From assembly GCF_030063445.1 (NCBI RefSeq), contig NZ_JASITD010000008.1, forward strand, positions 1 through 64,000: a stretch of DNA of 64,000 nucleotides, written 5' to 3'. The first letter of the stretch is position 1. Every line of letters starts with the position of its first letter. The notes beneath the pieces are model-generated. The model did no database searches. It saw nothing but the letters and a program-made list of their open reading frames with translations, and was not told the origin of the DNA. The position numbers and the translations under genes are program-made. Positions 35,471 to 44,899 of the stretch are shown one piece after another. This DNA is from Hymenobacter sp. H14-R3 (GTDB lineage Bacteria > Bacteroidota > Bacteroidia > Cytophagales > Hymenobacteraceae).

Positions 35471-35520
35471 CTGAGTATAATTGCCATACTTGTAGCTACC
35501 TAGAGCAGTCAAACAAACGC

Positions 35521-35559
35521 AAAAAGCGCCTTCCTCTTCAATGAGGCAGGCGCTTTTTT
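35521..35559 (-). terminator. Intrinsic terminator of the thrS-infC-rpmI-rplT operon
   Basis: AAAAAGCGCCTTCCTC pairs with GAGGCAGGCGCTTTTTT (one mismatch) and has A/T runs on both sides, so it can work in both directions. It lies 39 bases after the rplT stop. Confidence 0.88.
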
Positions 35560-35597
35560 AGGATTAGGTAGTTACTCCATCAGAATGGAGCAGTGCT

Positions 35598-35942
35598 TTA
35601 CTTCGCTTTCTCCACGATGCCAGCGAAGGCGGCGGGGTGGTTCAGGGCGAGGTCAGCCAGTACTTTACGGTTGAGCTCGATGCCAGCCTTTTTCAGGCCG
35701 CCCATCAGCTGCGAGTATGACAGGCCATGCTCACGGGCACCAGCGTTGATACGCTGAATCCAGAGCGAGCGGAACTCGCGCTTCTTCACCTTGCGGTCGC
35801 GGTAGGCATAGAGCAAGCCCTTTTCTACAGCGTTTTTCGCAACGGTCCATACATTCTTGCGGCGGCCATAATAGCCTTTGGCAAGACGCATTATTTTTTT
35901 GCGGCGGTGGCGCGAGGCCACATGGTTTACACTTCTTGGCAT
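35598..35942 (-). CDS. rplT: 50S ribosomal protein L20
   Basis: 114-aa early-assembly protein binding 23S rRNA, and in many bacteria the translational repressor of rpmI-rplT. It begins [20 protein letters not shown], followed by [20 protein letters not shown] and the C-terminal [20 protein letters not shown]. The length is standard. It is last in the minus-strand operon, 160 bases after rpmI. Confidence 0.98.
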   Translation of the reverse strand: MPRSVNHVASRHRRKKIMRLAKGYYGRRKNVWTVAKNAVEKGLLYAYRDRKVKKREFRSLWIQRINAGAREHGLSYSQLMGGLKKAGIELNRKVLADLALNHPAAFAGIVEKAK

Positions 35943-36102
35943 AACCTAAGTTATTTTTGGTAGCCGGCGCTCCGCGTTGGCGGAATCTTGTGAGGCAGCC
36001 GGAAACCTGGTGATAAAATTTAAACTAGCGAATTAAGACCCGAGGAGTAAGCTACGCACTTCTAGAAAAGGCGATTTTGCGTCCCTGTGTCTTAAGCCTA
36101 AA

Positions 36103-36297
36103 TCAGATGTTAAGCATCTGGCTTACCCGGTTCATGTCGGCCGAGCTAACTAGGCCGCTACGGGTGAGGGCGCGCTTACGCTTAGTGCTCTTCTTAGTCA
36201 GAATGTGCGACTTGAAGGCGTGCTTACGCTTCACTTTGCCGGTACCGGTCAGCTTGAAACGCTTTTTGGCACCTGACTTGGTTTTTACTTTAGGCAT
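36103..36297 (-). CDS. rpmI: 50S ribosomal protein L35
   Basis: 64-aa basic protein of the large subunit. It begins [20 protein letters not shown], with [20 protein letters not shown] in the middle. The length is exact for the family. It lies between infC (about 87 bases upstream) and rplT in the classical infC-rpmI-rplT order. Confidence 0.98.
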   Translation of the reverse strand: MPKVKTKSGAKKRFKLTGTGKVKRKHAFKSHILTKKSTKRKRALTRSGLVSSADMNRVSQMLNI

Positions 36298-36383
36298 GGT
36301 TGTGGTTGATTATTGATTGTTAGGTACTGACGCTGAACGGGTTACTCGCCCGGCAGCGGCAGCCATCAACAAACGGGGTTGAG

Positions 36384-37040
36384 CTATTCGGGGGTGGCGG
36401 CGGGCTCCGGAGCAGGCTTGGCTGCTTCTTTGGGAGCCTTGGGCGCTTTGTCTTTTTCGGGAGCGGCCGGCTTGGGGGCAGCTTTGGCCACTACGGCGGC
36501 CTTAGGGGCCAAGTAGAGGAACATGCGCTTGCCTTCCAGCTTGGGGAGCTGCTCTACTTTGGCCAGCTCCTCTAGGGCCTGAGCAAATTTGAGCAGCAAG
36601 ATTTCACCACGCTCCTTGAAAACGATGCTACGACCCACAAAGTGAACGTACGCCTTGATTTTGGCGCCTTCTTTCAAAAACTCCTGCGCGTGCTTGAGTT
36701 TGAAGTCGAAGTCGTGGTCATCAGTGTTGGGGCCGAAACGGATTTCCTTGAGCACCACTTTGGTCTGCTTGGCCTTCAGCTCGCGGGTTTTCTTCTTCTG
36801 CTCGTACTTAAATTTCGAGTAGTCGATGACGCGGCAAACGGGCGGCACGGCCGTGGGAGAAATCTCCACCAAGTCCAGGTTTTGGTCCTGGGCCATTTTG
36901 CGGGCCTGGTCGGTAGGGTAAATACCCTGCTCGACGTTATCTCCCACCAGGCGAACCTCGCGGGCGGTGATTTTCTGATTGATTTTGAACGGCTCCTCCA
37001 CCTGCTGGCGGGGCACGTACCGACGATTAGGGGTAGCTAT
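36384..37040 (-). CDS. infC: Translation initiation factor IF-3, probably with an AUA start
   Basis: 218 aa. It binds the 30S subunit and checks start codons. The N-domain has [20 protein letters not shown] and the C-domain [20 protein letters not shown] and [11 protein letters not shown], with an Ala/Pro/Lys-rich tail of about 45 residues. Conserved-looking sequence ([15 protein letters not shown]) extends upstream of the first GTG (37016) to ATA at 37038-37040. Nine bases before that ATA stands AGGAGG (37055-37050), a strong Shine-Dalgarno unusual for this phylum. A non-AUG start is the known device by which IF-3 limits its own synthesis. Confidence 0.9.
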   Translation of the reverse strand: MATPNRRYVPRQQVEEPFKINQKITAREVRLVGDNVEQGIYPTDQARKMAQDQNLDLVEISPTAVPPVCRVIDYSKFKYEQKKKTRELKAKQTKVVLKEIRFGPNTDDHDFDFKLKHAQEFLKEGAKIKAYVHFVGRSIVFKERGEILLLKFAQALEELAKVEQLPKLEGKRMFLYLAPKAAVVAKAAPKPAAPEKDKAPKAPKEAAKPAPEPAATPE

Positions 37041-37258
37041 GACTAAAGTCCTCCTGCTAAAGTGTGGCGGTAATTATTGAAAGGCAACGAACGGCGGGCC
37101 GCGAAGACCAGTCGTTCGGGGGGCAAATATCCGACTTTTTACTGGGAAATCAAAATGAAAGGGTGAATTAATGCATAATGAGCCGTGATGGCGGGGTATT
37201 GCTGCGCCTGTTACTGGCTGCTCTTACCCCTTTATCACGGCCCATTACCTGCTAACCA

Positions 37259-39196
37259 CTACCCCATGGCCTCGGCTATCTGGCTGTTGACGGTCTGGAT
37301 GAAGCTGTCGATGGGCATGGAGCCCAGGTCACCTTCGCCGTGGCGGCGCACGCTCACGATACCATCCTGCACTTCTTTTTCGCCAACTACCAGTAGGTAA
37401 GGCGTTTTGGCGATTTCGGCATCGCGTATTTTACGGCCGATGCGCTCGTCGCGGGCATCAACGGTGCCGCGCAGGCCGGCGGCTTCGAGGCGGCCTTTGA
37501 CTTCGTAGGCGTAGTCGGCAAACTTATCGGAGATGGGCAGCACAATGAACTGCTCGGGTGAGAGCCAGAGCGGGAAATTGCCGGCGGTGTGCTCGATGAG
37601 CACGGCCACGAACCGCTCCAACGAGCCAAACGGGGCCCGGTGAATCATGACGGGGCGCTGCTTAGTATTATCGGACGCAACGTACTCTAGGTCAAAGCGT
37701 TCGGGTAGGTTATAATCTACCTGAACCGTGCCTAGCTGCCAGCGGCGGCCCAGGGCATCGCGCACCATAAAGTCGAGCTTGGGGCCGTAGAAGGCCGCCT
37801 CGCCCAGCTCGGTAACGGTGGTGAGGCCCTTTTCGGCCGCCGCCTGGATAATGGCGCTTTCGGCAATGGCCCAGTTCTCGTCGGTGCCAATGTACTTGGT
37901 CTTGTTCTCCGGGTCGCGCAGCGAAATCTGGGCAGTGAACTCGGTGAAGCCCAGGGCTTTGAACACGTAGAGCACCAGGTCCACTACTTTCTTGAACTCT
38001 TCCACTACCTGGTCGGGGCGGCAAAAGATGTGGGCATCGTCCTGGGTGAAGCCGCGCACGCGGGTGAGGCCGTGCAGCTCGCCCGACTGCTCGTAGCGGT
38101 ACACGGTGCCAAACTCGGCGAGGCGCACGGGCAGGTCGCGGTAGCTGCGGGGCTTGGTGCGGTAGATTTCGCAGTGGTGCGGGCAGTTCATCGGCTTGAG
38201 GAAAAACTCCTCGCCGGGGTTGGGCGTCTTGATGGGCTGGAAGGAATCGGCCCCGTACTTTTCGTAGTGGCCGCTGGTTACGTACAGCTCCTTAGCCCCG
38301 ATATGCGGCGTCACAACCGGCTGATAACCAGCCTTTACTTGGGCTTTGCGCAGAAATTGCTCTAAGTTCTCACGCAGGGCGGTACCCTTGGGCAGCCACA
38401 GCGGCAAGCCGGCACCTACCTTCTCGGAGAAGGCGAAAAGCTCCAACTCCTTGCCCAGCTTGCGGTGGTCGCGGCGCTTGGCTTCTTCGAGCTTTTCGAG
38501 GTACTCAGTGAGGTCCTTGGCCTTGGGGAAGGTGATGCCGTAGAGGCGGGTGAGCTGCTTGTTTTTCTCGTCGCCGCGCCAGTAGGCGCCGGCCACGTTC
38601 ATGATTTTGGCCGCCTTGATGGTGCCCGTATCGGGAATGTGCGGGCCGCGGCAGAGGTCGGTGAAGTTGCCCTGCGAATAGAACGTGATGCTGCCATCGG
38701 CTAGGTTTTCGAGCAGCTCTAGCTTGTAGGGGTCCTGCTTTTCGGTGAAGTAGGCAATGGCCTCAGCCTTACCTACTTCGCGGCGCTCGAACTTACTTTT
38801 GTTCTTGGCCAACTCGAGCATTTTCTTCTCGATGGCGGGGAAGTCGTCGCTCGAAATGGTACGGCCTTCGCCGAGGTCCACGTCGTAGTAGAAGCCGTTT
38901 TCTATGGCCGGGCCGATGGCCAGCTTCACGCCGGGGTAGAGCACCTCCAAGGCTTCAGCCATCAGGTGGGCCGAGGAGTGCCAGTAGGCCTGCTTGCCGC
39001 CGGCGTCGTTCCAGGTGAGAATTTCGAGGGCCGCATCTTCGGTGAGGGGGCGGTGCAGGTCGCGGATTTCGCCGTTTACTTTGACAGCCAGGGCATTGCG
39101 GGCGAGGCCTTCGCTGATGCTGGCTGCCAGGTCGTAGCCCGTAGAGCCGGCTTCGACCGGACGAACGGAGCCGTCGGGGAGAGTAATTTGGAGCAT
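37259..39196 (-). CDS. thrS: Threonyl-tRNA synthetase
   Basis: 645-aa class II synthetase that charges tRNA-Thr. It has an N-terminal TGS domain ([20 protein letters not shown]), an editing domain with [11 protein letters not shown] (HxxxH) and the catalytic core. Motif 2 lies around [35 protein letters not shown] precedes it, and motif 3 is [20 protein letters not shown]. The anticodon-binding domain lies at the end. ATG 39196 fits the family; the upstream 39229 start does not. It is first in the thrS-infC-rpmI-rplT order on the minus strand. No T-box is seen. Confidence 0.98.
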   Translation of the reverse strand: MLQITLPDGSVRPVEAGSTGYDLAASISEGLARNALAVKVNGEIRDLHRPLTEDAALEILTWNDAGGKQAYWHSSAHLMAEALEVLYPGVKLAIGPAIENGFYYDVDLGEGRTISSDDFPAIEKKMLELAKNKSKFERREVGKAEAIAYFTEKQDPYKLELLENLADGSITFYSQGNFTDLCRGPHIPDTGTIKAAKIMNVAGAYWRGDEKNKQLTRLYGITFPKAKDLTEYLEKLEEAKRRDHRKLGKELELFAFSEKVGAGLPLWLPKGTALRENLEQFLRKAQVKAGYQPVVTPHIGAKELYVTSGHYEKYGADSFQPIKTPNPGEEFFLKPMNCPHHCEIYRTKPRSYRDLPVRLAEFGTVYRYEQSGELHGLTRVRGFTQDDAHIFCRPDQVVEEFKKVVDLVLYVFKALGFTEFTAQISLRDPENKTKYIGTDENWAIAESAIIQAAAEKGLTTVTELGEAAFYGPKLDFMVRDALGRRWQLGTVQVDYNLPERFDLEYVASDNTKQRPVMIHRAPFGSLERFVAVLIEHTAGNFPLWLSPEQFIVLPISDKFADYAYEVKGRLEAAGLRGTVDARDERIGRKIRDAEIAKTPYLLVVGEKEVQDGIVSVRRHGEGDLGSMPIDSFIQTVNSQIAEAMG

Positions 39197-39247
39197 AACT
39201 AGGTCGGCTATTGCTTGCGGTGAGCGCAAAGCAGGCGCAAGTTACGG

Positions 39248-39282
39248 TAATAGTAAATGAGTAAGGAGAGTAAATGAGTAAG
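39248..39282. repeat. Two direct copies of AGTAAATGAGTAAGG
   Basis: The unit occurs at about 39250-39264 and 39268-39282 upstream of thrS. AGTAAATGAGTAAG is also present near 15161 in front of araB. Confidence 0.6.
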
Positions 39283-39337
39283 GGAACCCCGGGCGGGGTC
39301 GTTCCTGGCTTCAGATTACTGCCTTACTCCTTCGCTG

Positions 39338-40468
39338 CTAGCGCGGCTTGAGCTGCTCGATGGGTTGGGGGCGCACTAGCGGGGCCACGGTGGCCGGGCG
39401 CGAGTAGTACGTCCGCGCCGGGCGCAGGCTGTCGGGCAGTAGCAGGCGGGCCTGCTCGCCGGTTTTCCACACTTTATACGTCCAGTGCTGGTTACCCGGG
39501 TTTTCGGCCACCAGCAGCCGGAACTGGCGCAGGGCTTCGGGCACGCGGTGCTGGGCTTCGAGGGCTTCGGCCAGCACTATGCGGGCCCCGGGCAGGCGGG
39601 GGTTGCGGCGCAGGGCCCGCTGCAAGTGCGGGATAACGCTGGCCGGGCGCTGGCCGTGGGCGCTGGCCGCCAGGGCCAGGCGGTAGTCGGCGCGGTACTG
39701 AGTGGTATCGAGGGCCAGGGCGCGGCGGTAGTAGCGCAGGGCGCTGTCGGGGCGGCCCAACAATTCGAGCTGCCGGCCGTAGTCGTAGTGCAGCGTGCCG
39801 GAGGCTGAGTCGAGGCGCAGGCCCTGAGCGGCGTAGGTGGCGGCCTCCTCGGGCACGCGGTAGGCATTGAGCAAAAAGGCCAGCTGGTGCAGGATTTCGG
39901 TCTGGCGGGGGTCGCGGGCGTGGGCCGCTTGCAGGTAGTCGAGGGCTTGGGCGGTGTCGGCGGTGGCGGCGTAGGCGAGGCCTTTATAAAATAGCGCGGC
40001 CGGCTGGTCGGGGTCGAGGCGCAGGGTGCGGTCGAGGCTGGTGAGGGCGGCGTCGTACTGGCGAGCGGCCAAGTGGGTTTCGCCTTCGAGCAGCGGCAAC
40101 TCGGGCGAGTTGAAGCCATTGTCGGCGGCGCGGCGGGCGGCGGCCAGGGCTTGGGTAAGGCGGCCGAGGGCACGCAGGGCGCGGGCTTGCAGGAAGTAGA
40201 GGTCGCCGTTCTGGTCGTCGGCGGCCAGAGCGGTTTCAACATCGTGCAGGGCGGCAATGGGCTGGCCGGCCGCCAGGCGCAGGGTGGCGCGGCGGGCCAG
40301 CAAGTCGGTGTTGTCGGGCTGCTGCCGGATAGCGCCGTCGAGCTCATCGGCCTGCACGCGGGGGCCGCTTTGCACGGTGGCCAGGTTCACGAGGGTATCG
40401 GGGCGCTCGGTGGGAGCGCCCTGGCAGGCCGCCAGCAGGGCCAGGGCCGGAAGCAGCCGACGGGACAT
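39338..40468 (-). CDS. TPR-repeat lipoprotein
   Basis: 376 aa. The lipoprotein signal MSRRLLPALALLAAC has its lipid cysteine at residue 15. About eight tetratricopeptide-type repeats follow, for example DLYFLQARALRALGRLTQAL, PAALFYKGLAYAATADTAQA, SALRYYRRALALDTTQYRAD and EALEAQHRVPEALRQFRLLV. The frame is open far upstream into the regulator gene on the other strand, but the lipobox and an exact promoter box at 40508-40501 fix the start at 40468. Such proteins serve as scaffolds at the outer membrane. No specific role can be given. Confidence 0.85.
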   Translation of the reverse strand: MSRRLLPALALLAACQGAPTERPDTLVNLATVQSGPRVQADELDGAIRQQPDNTDLLARRATLRLAAGQPIAALHDVETALAADDQNGDLYFLQARALRALGRLTQALAAARRAADNGFNSPELPLLEGETHLAARQYDAALTSLDRTLRLDPDQPAALFYKGLAYAATADTAQALDYLQAAHARDPRQTEILHQLAFLLNAYRVPEEAATYAAQGLRLDSASGTLHYDYGRQLELLGRPDSALRYYRRALALDTTQYRADYRLALAASAHGQRPASVIPHLQRALRRNPRLPGARIVLAEALEAQHRVPEALRQFRLLVAENPGNQHWTYKVWKTGEQARLLLPDSLRPARTYYSRPATVAPLVRPQPIEQLKPR

Positions 40469-40500
40469 GAGCAGGCAAGGCGGCAGGGTAAACACGCCCG

Positions 40501-40508
40501 CAAAAGTA
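40501..40508 (-). promoter_or_regulatory. -7 promoter box for the TPR lipoprotein gene
   Basis: On the minus strand it reads TACTTTTG, an exact TAnnTTTG, 32 bases before the ATG at 40468. Confidence 0.5.
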
Positions 40509-40639
40509 GCGCCGGCGGAGGAGCGACCGGCAGTTTGCCCGAAGTTGGGCCCGGCTGAAGGACTTTTGCAGACTGGCCACCCGCAGAGCGGCCGGGTGGC
40601 CGGCGCGGGCGCAGCCCCGCTCCCACCCGGCCGCTGTTT

Positions 40640-40647
40640 TAGCTTTG
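40640..40647 (+). promoter_or_regulatory. -7 promoter box for the two-component operon
   Basis: TAGCTTTG is an exact TAnnTTTG, 19 bases before ATG 40667. No -33 TTTG is present at the usual distance. Confidence 0.5.
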
Positions 40648-40666
40648 GCCTCATCCTGTTAGCCTT

Positions 40667-41347
40667 ATGAAAATTCTCCTTGTCGAAGACGAGCCCTCGG
40701 TGGCCGCATTCCTGCACCAGGGCCTCACTGAGCAGGACTACACCGTGGACCTGGCCGCCGATGGCCTGCTGGGCCTGCACCGCGCCCAAAGCACGCAGTA
40801 CGACTGCCTGATTCTGGACCAGATGCTGCCCGGCCTCAGCGGCCTGGAGGTGTGCCGCCAGGTGCGCGCCCACGACCCCGGCGTGCCCATTCTCATGCTT
40901 ACGGCGCTGGGCGAGACGGATGATAAAATCCGGGGCCTCGACGCTGGAGCCGACGATTATTTGGTTAAGCCCTTTTCTTTCAGCGAGTTGCTGGCCCGCA
41001 TCCGGGCCTTGGTGCGGCGGCGCACCGAAGCCCCCGCCCCCGCCGCCGTGCTGCGCCTGGCCGACCTCAGCCTCGACCCCGCCACCAAGCGCGTGGAGCG
41101 CGCCGGCCAGCCCGTGCAGCTCACGGCCCGCGAGTTTGCCCTGCTCGAATACCTGCTGCGCCACCAAGGCCACGTGGTGAGCCGCGCCGATTTGCTGGAG
41201 CACGTCTGGGACTTGAGCTTTGATACCGGCTCCAACGTTATCGACGTGTATATCAATTTTTTACGCAAGAAGCTGGATAAGGGCTTCGAGCCCAAGCTTA
41301 TTCATACGCTGGTGGGCATGGGCTACGCGCTGCGAATAAATGGGTGA
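40667..41347 (+). CDS. OmpR/PhoB-type response regulator
   Basis: 226 aa. The receiver domain has acidic residues at E7-D8-E9, the phospho-acceptor D51 (LILDQMLPGLSG) and K101 (DDYLVKPFSFSELL). A winged-helix DNA-binding domain follows from about 128 (ARLEFALLEYLL-like, written AREFALLEYLLRHQGHVVSR; LEHVWDLSFDTGSNVIDVYI). The kinase gene starts 93 bases downstream. Four 11-bp direct repeats stand before the sulP gene that follows the pair. They are the likely binding site, since OmpR/PhoB proteins bind such repeats. Confidence 0.95.
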   Translation: MKILLVEDEPSVAAFLHQGLTEQDYTVDLAADGLLGLHRAQSTQYDCLILDQMLPGLSGLEVCRQVRAHDPGVPILMLTALGETDDKIRGLDAGADDYLVKPFSFSELLARIRALVRRRTEAPAPAAVLRLADLSLDPATKRVERAGQPVQLTAREFALLEYLLRHQGHVVSRADLLEHVWDLSFDTGSNVIDVYINFLRKKLDKGFEPKLIHTLVGMGYALRING

Positions 41348-41440
41348 TTCGGGGAGGGGGTGAATGACGTTCTTTTCGCTCCCGACCAACCGATTCACCA
41401 GGCAAAGCCCCCCGTTGCCTGTTAACTGCTAATTAAAAAG

Positions 41441-42841
41441 ATGTCCATTCGCCTGCGGCTGGCGGCCCAGTTTGGGGCCATTCTGGTAATTACGCTGGTG
41501 CTGTTTGCACTGGCCATTTATTTTGTGACGCAACGGGCTCGGCACGAAGAATTTACGCAAAGCCTGTTTAAGCGGGCGATGGTGGTGGGCCATGCCTATG
41601 CCGATGGCCAGGCGCGGCCCGATGCCGACCACCAGGCCTCGTACCGGCAATATTTGCGCCAGCTCTACCGCACGCTGCCCGCCGAGGAAGGCCGGGTGTA
41701 CAATGCGGCCGGCCAGCTGGTATTCCGGGAGGGCCAGCGCCCACCCACTACCACCCTGCCCGCCGCTTGGCTGGCCGAGGTGCGCCGCCAGGGCCGCGCC
41801 GTGCTGGAGCCCGAGGCCAACTACCACGAAACGGTGGGCCTGCTCTACCACGATGCGCGCCTGGGCCCGCTGGTGGTAGTGGCCGCGTCCGTGGATGAGG
41901 ACGGCCGCCGCCAGCTGCACGGCCTGCGCCAAGTGCTGGCGGGGGGCCTGCTGGCGGCGGGCCTGGTAATGAGCGTGGGGGCCTGGCTGCTGGCCGGGCA
42001 GGCCCTGCGCCCCCTGCGCCGCATGGTGAGCGAGGTCGATGGTATTACGGCTACCGACCTCAGCCACCGCCTCACCCAGGCTCAGGGCCAGGCCGATGAG
42101 CTGGGCCACCTGGGGCAGCGCTTCAACCGCCTGCTCGACCGACTCGAATCGGCGTTTGTGGGGCAGCGCACCTTTGTGCGCGATGCCTCGCACGAGCTGC
42201 GCACGCCCCTCACCGCCCTCATTGGCGAGCTGGAAGTGGCGCTGCTACCCGCCGAGCGCCCGACCGCCGACTACCGCCGCACCCTGCAAAGCACCCTCGA
42301 CGCGGCCCGCCAGCTCAGCAGCCTCACCAACGGCCTGCTGCAAATAGCCCGCGCCTCGGGCGATGCCTCGCAGGTAACCATGGCCCCCGTGCGGGTAGAT
42401 GAGCTGCTGCTACAAGCCCACGAGCAGATACTGCGCCGCTACCCCACCTGCCGCGTCGATTTAGAGCTGGGTGACGAAAGCATGCCCGATGTGCGCGGCA
42501 ACGAGGCGCTGCTGCTGGCCGCCATTCTCAATGTGCTCGACAATGCCTGCAAGTACTCGGCCGGGGCCACCGCGCCGGTGCTGGCCACGCTGCTGCCCCT
42601 GGCCGGCCGCCTGCGCCTGCTGGTGCAGGACTACGGCGCCGGCCTTAGCCCCGCCGACCTGGAGCAGGTGTTTGTGCCGTTTTTTCGGGCGGCCTCGGTG
42701 CGGGGGCTGCCGGGCCACGGCATTGGGCTACCCCTCACGGCCCAGATAATGGCCCTGCACGGCGGTGTGGTGCGCGTGGCCAGCGAGCCCGGCCAGGGCA
42801 CCCAGGTGCGGCTGGAATGGCCTACCATTACCGGGGCCTAA
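41441..42841 (+). CDS. Sensor histidine kinase with HAMP domain
   Basis: 466-aa inner-membrane kinase. Membrane helices lie at about 12-29 and 165-186 around a periplasmic sensor region of some 135 residues. HAMP follows (RPLRRMVSEVDGITATDLSH), then the phospho-acceptor H251 in VRDASHELRTPLTALIGELE. The ATP-binding domain has the N box (NVLDNACKYS), the G1-type DYGAGLS and the G2-type GHGIGLPLT. It is the partner of the preceding regulator. The ligand is unknown. The regulated neighbours suggest a link to bicarbonate, pH or anion supply. Confidence 0.94.
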   Translation: MSIRLRLAAQFGAILVITLVLFALAIYFVTQRARHEEFTQSLFKRAMVVGHAYADGQARPDADHQASYRQYLRQLYRTLPAEEGRVYNAAGQLVFREGQRPPTTTLPAAWLAEVRRQGRAVLEPEANYHETVGLLYHDARLGPLVVVAASVDEDGRRQLHGLRQVLAGGLLAAGLVMSVGAWLLAGQALRPLRRMVSEVDGITATDLSHRLTQAQGQADELGHLGQRFNRLLDRLESAFVGQRTFVRDASHELRTPLTALIGELEVALLPAERPTADYRRTLQSTLDAARQLSSLTNGLLQIARASGDASQVTMAPVRVDELLLQAHEQILRRYPTCRVDLELGDESMPDVRGNEALLLAAILNVLDNACKYSAGATAPVLATLLPLAGRLRLLVQDYGAGLSPADLEQVFVPFFRAASVRGLPGHGIGLPLTAQIMALHGGVVRVASEPGQGTQVRLEWPTITGA

Positions 42842-42967
42842 AAAGCAGTCGCGGCCCCAGTCTGCGCCCGTGCTCCCCACGCCCCCGCAAGGAAAAACAC
42901 GTTAAACAAGTGATTTTATTTGATTCATAAGTAATTTACTATCAGTAGTTTAAGCTGATTTATTTCG

Positions 42968-43025
42968 CTTTAATTTCCTTTTAACTTCACTTTAACTTCA
43001 TTTTAATCAGGCGGCGGTAATCTTG
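42968..43025 (+). promoter_or_regulatory. Four tandem 11-bp repeats and promoter before the SulP gene
   Basis: CTTTAATTTCC, TTTTAACTTCA, CTTTAACTTCA and TTTTAATCAGG follow each other without gaps at 42968-42978, 42979-42989, 42990-43000 and 43001-43011. The consensus is YTTTAAYTTCA. A near-consensus -7 box TAATCTTG stands at 43018-43025. The 11-bp spacing is one helical turn, as in binding sites of OmpR/PhoB-type regulators, and such a regulator is encoded just upstream. Confidence 0.75.
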
Positions 43026-43097
43026 TAGAAGCAAGCCTTGGCCCGTGCATTTTGCACACGTGAGCCGGGGCTTCTGCAACTCTATTTTATCCCTTTT

Positions 43098-44768
43098 ATG
43101 TCCCAAGTAAGTTCTTTCCCCGCGCGCACCGGTACGCCCGTTGTGCCCATCGCGAGGATTGCTCCCTCCCCGCCTATGCCCACGCCACCTCCTGCGCCCG
43201 CGGCGGGATTATTTAGCACCATCGGGCAGGATGCGCCGGCAGGGCTGGTGGTGTTTTTGGTGGCGCTGCCGCTGTGCCTGGGCATTTCGCTGGCGTCGGG
43301 TGCGCCGCTGCTGGCGGGGCTGATATCGGGCATTGTGGGGGGGCTGCTGGTGAGCGTGCTCAGCGGCTCGGCGGTGAGCGTGAGCGGGCCGGCGGCGGGC
43401 CTCACAGTAATTATGCTATCGGCCATTGCTACGCTGGGCTCGTGGCCGGCGGTGCTGGCGGCCACGGTGGTGGCGGGCGTTATCCAGCTGCTGCTGGGCG
43501 TGGCGCGGGCGGGCATTATTGCGCTGTATTTTCCGGCGGCCGTTATTCGGGGCATGTTGGCAGCCATTGGTATCATTTTGATAATGAAGCAGATACCCCA
43601 CTTTCTAGGGGCTGACACGGACTACTTCGAGGACATGGATTTTTTGCAGTTCAATGGCCTGAACACCTTCTCGGCCATTGGCGCGGCGGCCAAGGGCCTG
43701 AGCCCCGGCTCAGTGCTAGTGGGCGCGGTATCGCTGGGCCTGCTGCTGCTCTGGGATACGGCGCCCGTGCGCCGGCAGCCCTGGGCGCGGCTGGTGCCGG
43801 GCGCGCTGGTGGCGGTGCTGGTGGCGGTGGGCCTCAACCAGCTGCTGCGCACTGCGGCCCCAGACTGGCAGGTGCGCCCCGAGCACCTGGTGAAGCTGCC
43901 GGTGCTGTCGTCGCTGGGCCAGCTCGCGGGGGTCATGACGTTTCCGGATTTTAACGCCCTGCGCAACCCCGCCACCTACGGCGTGGCCTTTACCATTGCC
44001 ATCGTGGCCTCGCTCGAAACGCTGCTGAGCGTGGAAGCCGTGGACAACCTCGACCCCCAGAAGCGCCACACCCCCACCAACCGCGAGCTGATGGCCCAGG
44101 GGGCCGGCAACCTGGTGAGCGGCCTGCTGGGCGGGCTGCCCCTCACGGCGGTTATCGTGCGCTCGTCGGCCAATATTGCGGCCGGCGGCCGGAGCAAGCT
44201 CGCGGCTTTCATCCACGGTATTCTACTGCTAACGAGCCTGTTATTTCTAGGCTCGGTACTGAATTTGATTCCGCTGGCGGCGCTGGCGGCGGTGCTGCTG
44301 CTGGTGGGCTTCAAGCTGACCAAGCCGGCGCTCTACCGGCAGCAGTGGCGGCTGGGCTGGGCGCAGTTTGGGCCGTTTATCATCACCATTGTGGCCGTGC
44401 TCTTCACCGATTTGCTCAAGGGCGTGAGCATCGGGCTGGTTATCGGCTTCTTCTTCATCTTGAAGGACAATGCCAAGGCCGGCTCGTACCTGCGGCGCAA
44501 CAGCGCGGCCGGTGAGGAGGAGGAAGCAGCAGGTGCCCTGCTGCACCTGCACCTGCCCGAGCACGTGTCGTTTCTCAACAAAGCCAGCATCGTGACCACC
44601 CTGGAGCAGCTGCCCACCGGCAGCCGCGTGCTGCTCGACGGCACCCGCTCCGACGTTATCGACCACGACGTGCTGGAGGCCATTGAGGCCTTCCGGCAGG
44701 CGGCCCCGGCCCGGGGCATCGACCTGGAGCTGCGGGGCATTGCGCCGGTAGCCCTGCTGGGCCACTAG
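43098..44768 (+). CDS. SulP-family inorganic anion transporter
   Basis: 556-aa inner-membrane transporter of the SLC26/SulP type. After a Pro-rich N-terminal tail come about a dozen membrane segments, with the conserved early block FLVALPLCLGISLASGAPLL and the segment SVSGPAAGLTVIM. A C-terminal STAS-like domain (about 475-556, LPEHVSFLNKASIVTTLEQL, GTRSDVIDHDVLEAIEAF) lies in the cytoplasm. SulP proteins carry sulfate, bicarbonate or other anions. The carbonic anhydrase gene next door favours bicarbonate. ATG 43098 is chosen over the upstream 43038. It is preceded by the 11-bp repeats. Confidence 0.9.
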   Translation: MSQVSSFPARTGTPVVPIARIAPSPPMPTPPPAPAAGLFSTIGQDAPAGLVVFLVALPLCLGISLASGAPLLAGLISGIVGGLLVSVLSGSAVSVSGPAAGLTVIMLSAIATLGSWPAVLAATVVAGVIQLLLGVARAGIIALYFPAAVIRGMLAAIGIILIMKQIPHFLGADTDYFEDMDFLQFNGLNTFSAIGAAAKGLSPGSVLVGAVSLGLLLLWDTAPVRRQPWARLVPGALVAVLVAVGLNQLLRTAAPDWQVRPEHLVKLPVLSSLGQLAGVMTFPDFNALRNPATYGVAFTIAIVASLETLLSVEAVDNLDPQKRHTPTNRELMAQGAGNLVSGLLGGLPLTAVIVRSSANIAAGGRSKLAAFIHGILLLTSLLFLGSVLNLIPLAALAAVLLLVGFKLTKPALYRQQWRLGWAQFGPFIITIVAVLFTDLLKGVSIGLVIGFFFILKDNAKAGSYLRRNSAAGEEEEAAGALLHLHLPEHVSFLNKASIVTTLEQLPTGSRVLLDGTRSDVIDHDVLEAIEAFRQAAPARGIDLELRGIAPVALLGH

Positions 44769-44829
44769 GTAGCAATATATTACCTTTATCTTTGATTATC
44801 AGTAAGTTATGCAAAGTTAATTGTCAGTT

Positions 44830-44837
44830 TAGTTTTG
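44830..44837 (+). promoter_or_regulatory. -7 promoter box for the carbonic anhydrase gene
   Basis: TAGTTTTG is an exact TAnnTTTG, 62 bases before ATG 44900. It suggests a separate transcript besides read-through from the SulP gene. Confidence 0.5.
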
Positions 44838-44899
44838 CCTCAATACTCAAACCTCCCGCTGTCTTTTCACGCTTTCTGCTTCTCATCCTTATTTAATTT

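Noticed and set aside
39338-41203. 621-codon reading of the TPR lipoprotein gene starting inside the regulator gene
   Set aside because: The upstream 245 codons are antisense to a conserved response regulator. The lipobox and promoter box fix the start at 40468.
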